Positions 61,201 to 64,000 of a stretch of 64,000 nucleotides of DNA are shown piece by piece. Below the pieces are notes generated by a model that ran no database searches, had not been told where the DNA came from, and was given only the letters and a program-made list of their open reading frames with translations. Source of the DNA: Megamerina dolium (lineage: Eukaryota > Arthropoda > Insecta > Diptera > Megamerinidae); contig OY978528.1 of assembly GCA_963854835.1 (NCBI GenBank), positions 10,882,242 to 10,946,241 of the forward strand, read 5' to 3'. The position numbers were made by a program, and so were the translations under genes. How positions within the stretch are numbered: the stretch's first letter is position 1; each line of letters starts with the position of its first letter.

Positions 61201-63551
61201 AGCTTAGTGGTGGTGCTATCTGGTTTCACCACGGCATGATGAGGCAGGTAGTATGATGAATCGGGTGTTGCGTTCGAATGATTAGCAAATCTCTTCATAT
61301 GCCCTAAGTCGAGATACTCTGAGATCACTTGGTCGTATTCCTTCTTGAATTGAGGGGTCTTAAGTAACCGTGTTTCGTTACGAAAGAATTGAGCTCGCGC
61401 CGAATTGCGTGAATCTCCTATCGATAATTCTTCGGGAAAATTCTGCTTGAATGGTAGCGATACTACAAAACGTCCATCCTTGTTTCGAAAAGTTGTCTTC
61501 GTGAAAAGATTTTCGCAATATATGTCCTCAGGCGATTTTTTGGTAACCTTAGAGAACTCTTCGATCTCCCAGAATCGAGAAATTTGTTTATCGAGGCTGA
61601 TTTCATTATAAAATGACAACACCTTTCCGTGTGACGATGCTTTCGCATATCGACTAGTAATTATCCATCCGAAAACGGTATTTTGCGCAATTAGAGATCC
61701 TAGAATTCCTTTTTTTATGCCATTCAGTATTAATGATGGGTAGATGTCACCACCCAATACCAAATCCACAGGCGAACTCCTGTGTAGATTTTCATCGGCC
61801 AACCGTAACCCAGAAAGTTCTTTACGTAAGTCGGCCGATATCGAGTGTGACGGCAGTTTTCCCGTAAGTTTCTGCAGAACAAAAGTATCTACTTGCAAAG
61901 AAAAACTCGGGTCAATAGGGGATGCAATCACCAAAGAACACATTTTTGTTGAATGGGCCGTTACTACCTCATTTAGACCAGTAACTTCCGTTTGAACGTC
62001 GCAAACAGGGAGGCGCAACCTGTTGCGTAAGCGTTCCGACATAAAGGTCGCTTCGGAGCCTGAGTCAATAAGGGCACGGGCTGTAAATGTCGTGTTGTGA
62101 TGACGGATATGTACTACTGCCGTTCCGAGTAGCACTGTATGATTGACGGTCGAGGGGCTGGCATGATCCAGCACTGTATGATTGTTCTTTGTAGTGACTA
62201 CTTGGAGCTGAGATGCGAATGACTGGCGAGATCGGTCAGATGATCCTCTAGCGGGAGTCGGTGCGGGCGGAACTTCATGATGATTGTCCGAGGACTTCTC
62301 CAGTCTGTGAAGAAGGGAATGATGCCTTTTCTTGCAAGATGAGCAGGTGAAGAGACTCTTGCAATTAATGCAGTTATGGGAATTGGCGAAGCAATTGGTG
62401 CACAGACCATTCTTCGTGACTACATTATAACGGTCACCCACCGATAACTTCAAAAAGTCGGGGCAATGGCGAAGAGGGTGTATCTCCCGGCACAATGGGC
62501 AAGCACCACCTGAAATTTTGGTGTGATATGCGCTTCTTTTTCGGGAGTTCGTTGGAGGACTGTTGGGTCGTTTGTAAGTGTCGAATCCACTAGGTTGTCG
62601 ATTATGTGGCTGGCTGATTGGCCGAAAACCACCTCGGATATCTGAGACGGATTCGAGCGTCTGATACCGCTCAGTCAGGAAAGCGTCGAAATCACTCCAC
62701 TTAGGAATCTCACGCTTGTTCTTTAACGATTGTTCCCACAGGCACAATGTACTATCTGGAAGCTTTGTGGAACATAAATATACAAAAATTGCGTCCCACT
62801 GGCATGTGTCAACGTTCAACAGCTTTAAATGAGTAATGCAGTCATTTATGGTGCGCTGTAAACGCTTCAGATTGGGACCGGTTTCGTCAGTTACCGACTG
62901 CAGATTGAAAAGCGCTTTTAACTGAATATTTACAAGAATCCTCTTGTTCTCGTATCGCTCTTCAAGATTGTACCAAGCGAGCGCGAAGCCATCATTAGTC
63001 AAGGGAGTTGACTTAATAATGCTATGCGCCTCTCCACGTGTTTTTTGGAGTAAATGGTACAATTTTTCGACTGGGGATAACCGGGGGTTGTTCCGATATA
63101 AGGCCGTAAACATGTCTCTAAAGCTCGGCCATGATACATAATCGCCAGAAAAACAGGCTGTATCGCATGGAGGCAATTGAATGGAGGGGAAGGCATGCTC
63201 AATATTGTGAATCGTGGAATTGTGAGTAGTTGGAGTATGAGCAGCGATCGGAGAAGGCACTATGACAGTCAGGTCATGAAGAATGGAGTTAATGCTAGAG
63301 AGGCACCGAGTATAAGCCACCTGGCACTCTCGGTATGCTTCCTTTACCTCTTCTATGCCGTCTACATCTTCCTCCGCAGAGATGATCGATTCCCATGCTG
63401 TCCTGCAACTATTCCACAGAGTCTCGAAATCCTTTCTCTGTATATCCAGTGTGAAAGTGCTGTGGGAATCTTCACTGAGGGTTTGGAAGTATCGGTCAAA
63501 TGTGTGGATTTCCTCCACGACAGCTTTAAACCGCTTGAGGTTAGACGTCAT
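58257..63551 (-). CDS. Bel/Pao LTR retrotransposon gag-pol polyprotein, 1764 aa, uninterrupted
   Basis: Element-encoded polyprotein for retrotransposition. In order: a gag-like region (about residues 1-330; PPCDTACFSGDYVSWPSFRD motif), a Cys/His cluster from C351 (CPLCREIHPLRHC ... CTNCFANSHNCINC ... CSSC), and an aspartic protease with D496-SGSE. Next come the reverse transcriptase (VFNADIEKMYRQILVHPEHT; catalytic Y907-VDD), an RNase H-like region and a zinc-binding HHCC region (HLISMHGANQ ... CKTC). The integrase core follows with D1466, D1532 and E1585 (GVDFAGP, YSDNGTSFVG, GGLWEAGVK). A Pao-type C-terminal domain ends the protein (EWKLGRVYKTYLGPDFHVRV). One frame encodes everything; no env-like ORF is present. 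The lack of any stop suggests a young copy. The 5' LTR was not recognised and may lie beyond the right edge. Confidence 0.95.
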   Translation of the reverse strand: MTSNLKRFKAVVEEIHTFDRYFQTLSEDSHSTFTLDIQRKDFETLWNSCRTAWESIISAEEDVDGIEEVKEAYRECQVAYTRCLSSINSILHDLTVIVPSPIAAHTPTTHNSTIHNIEHAFPSIQLPPCDTACFSGDYVSWPSFRDMFTALYRNNPRLSPVEKLYHLLQKTRGEAHSIIKSTPLTNDGFALAWYNLEERYENKRILVNIQLKALFNLQSVTDETGPNLKRLQRTINDCITHLKLLNVDTCQWDAIFVYLCSTKLPDSTLCLWEQSLKNKREIPKWSDFDAFLTERYQTLESVSDIRGGFRPISQPHNRQPSGFDTYKRPNSPPTNSRKRSAYHTKISGGACPLCREIHPLRHCPDFLKLSVGDRYNVVTKNGLCTNCFANSHNCINCKSLFTCSSCKKRHHSLLHRLEKSSDNHHEVPPAPTPARGSSDRSRQSFASQLQVVTTKNNHTVLDHASPSTVNHTVLLGTAVVHIRHHNTTFTARALIDSGSEATFMSERLRNRLRLPVCDVQTEVTGLNEVVTAHSTKMCSLVIASPIDPSFSLQVDTFVLQKLTGKLPSHSISADLRKELSGLRLADENLHRSSPVDLVLGGDIYPSLILNGIKKGILGSLIAQNTVFGWIITSRYAKASSHGKVLSFYNEISLDKQISRFWEIEEFSKVTKKSPEDIYCENLFTKTTFRNKDGRFVVSLPFKQNFPEELSIGDSRNSARAQFFRNETRLLKTPQFKKEYDQVISEYLDLGHMKRFANHSNATPDSSYYLPHHAVVKPDSTTTKLRVVFNASCRTSNGNSLNDVLCTGPILQSDLMTLILRWRLYRFVFNADIEKMYRQILVHPEHTPYQRIWFRKSQDEDLESFELQTVTFGVNCAPYLAIRTLLQLAQENEEANPIASDILKTSMYVDDVLAGGHTLKDTITARNELTSVLNTAGFSLRKWTSNHQAVLDGLPLNHLLDSEFLNISDTSTAKTLGLRWNAGSDCFFFSPGPLPNKASFTKREVLSMIAKLFDPAGWLAPKIVVAKMLMQQLWLDNTDWDEAIKPLTLHKWQKFLSDYPNLTTIRIPRFVQFSPDCIVQFHGFCDASEKAYAATVYMRMETPTGEIYTHLLAAKTRVAPVKSLSLPRLELCGADLLANMLDSLIPQLRIQTYTMFAWTDSTIVLSWLQKPPCHWATFVANRVSSILEKIGNSIWSHVSSSDNPADLATRGTTATELAYHVLWWQGPAWLRMSRTSWPTTTLNTELIGIPETRVIKSHLGRLEELDDILDRFSSLSRALRVISYIFRFFRNSQIDGRSDTHFTSFSITSSEIVSTRNKLIILCQKRHFPQEYADLAQKVPIPRKSDILTLNPFVDSSGIMRINGRLVHSPSLSYRERFPILLPYSGRFTQLLLYFVHLISMHGANQLLLRLVRMEYWVPRLKNLVRTTIHKCKTCVLEKRKQYTQIMAALPPERTTLSRPFSTTGVDFAGPFDIKAYVGRACRITKGYVCVFVCFATKAIHLEATSDMTTPTFLAAFSRFFSRRGCPAIIYSDNGTSFVGASRALRAEHDKFLRHVRDSVEASQSHQNLEWRFIPAGAPHMGGLWEAGVKSFKAHLKKLPPNQKYTLEEFSTLLSRIEACLNSRPLSPMSGNPSDLSPLTPGHFLIGSPLLSPAEADISGHSLSELNRWQRLKVIYQSFCLRWKEEYLKELHKRTKWKYPEKDICVGDLVVIRNEQLPPNEWKLGRVYKTYLGPDFHVRVADVRTAKGILTRPIVKLVALPLPSP

Positions 63552-64000
63552 TTTATTATTCGGGATGAATTCGGGTTAAAATCAGTGCGCGCTCTTTATT
63601 TCAATTCAAAAATCGTAATTAAACTTGAATATCAAGCGATAATATGTATTGTGTAACAATTATTTTATTTTATTTTTTTTCAAAATTCGTTTGAGAAAAA
63701 TTTAAGGGATCAGCAGGCCTTTTTTCATTAGCGGGATTGTTTTACCTGATGCTGGATTTTATATACTTAATATTATAAAGTATATAAGCATAGACCCAAA
63801 CCAAAGAAGACAAACGGCAAGTATTATGCACTGATTGTTGTTGGTGTTTTTATTAACAACAGGCAAATAGCATGTAACGCGTATATATATATGTATGTTA
63901 TTTGTGTAGTCTCTCTTGAGATCACTTAGTGTATTTGCTAATTGGCTTTGATTAGTTTTAATGCAAATGGTATGTGTATGTAATATGGGTGAGATACGAT
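63552..64000. other. 5' leader of the Bel/Pao element and/or flanking DNA
   Basis: This lies upstream (minus strand) of the gag-pol ATG. I could not match it to the candidate 3' LTR or find a clear tRNA primer-binding site. It may be untranslated leader, with the 5' LTR outside the window, or flank of a 5'-damaged copy. Confidence 0.4.

Noticed and set aside
58414..63656. Numerous plus-strand frames of 60-159 codons
   Set aside because: All lie antisense to the Bel/Pao polyprotein and lack recognisable motifs; no sign of an antisense gene.
1..64000. CRISPR array, operons, ribosome binding sites
   Set aside because: The window is eukaryotic nuclear DNA with spliced genes; the only regular array (153-bp units) is a tandem repeat without spacers.

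Overview
The window is nuclear DNA of a higher (cyclorrhaphan) fly. It is AT-rich, has spliceosomal introns with GTRAGT donors, and its proteins carry long CAG/AAY-encoded Gln, Asn, Ala and Thr runs of the kind common in Drosophila-like and tephritid-like flies. Transposons of typically dipteran kinds fill most of the non-coding space. The species cannot be named from the sequence; a large-genome acalyptrate or calyptrate fly is more likely than Drosophila because introns and spacers are large and full of repeats.

Three host genes can be reconstructed completely, exon by exon. (1) Dcp2, the mRNA-decapping Nudix hydrolase, minus strand, 5 coding exons between 9197 and 2684 (1213 aa). (2) An MGAT4-type N-acetylglucosaminyltransferase IV, plus strand, 2 coding exons 20427-21441 and 23322-24241 (644 aa). 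(3) myopic (mop), the fly HD-PTP/PTPN23 homologue with Bro1, V-like, Gln/Pro-rich and tyrosine-phosphatase-like domains, minus strand, 11 coding exons between 48606 and 39583 (1872 aa). All reading frames close exactly over canonical splice sites. The three act in unrelated processes (mRNA decay; N-glycan branching in the Golgi; ESCRT/endosomal sorting), so nothing like an operon is implied.

Layout. 1-2683: low-complexity Dcp2 3' UTR/downstream DNA. 2684-9197: Dcp2, whose large last intron holds a 153-bp tandem repeat array and a dead mariner. 9198-20426: intergenic, with a duplicated 158-bp block, TIR elements, two tRNA-derived SINEs and a mariner fragment. 20427-24241: MGAT4 gene with a LINE RNase H fragment in its intron. 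24242-39582: a transposon-rich spacer with a 5'-truncated RTE-like LINE, a Tc1/mariner-superfamily element, a hAT MITE, a mariner-derived MITE, a full SINE with perfect target duplication, and an apparently intact Tc1-like transposon containing a 56-nt intron nested in a second RTE-like LINE. 39583-48606: mop, with repeats in two introns. 48607-57300: intergenic with a frameshifted IR/DR Tc1 element and a decayed mariner. 57940-63551: a Bel/Pao LTR retrotransposon with one uninterrupted 1764-codon gag-pol frame.

The most unusual observations are: a SINE family whose 3' hairpin tail matches the 3' end of a LINE fragment in the same window, plus a SINE subtype that has lost that hairpin; the intron-bearing, long-TIR Tc1 element; and the active-site sequence of mop (W-T-K in place of W-P-D, N-C in place of H-C), which predicts a pseudophosphatase.
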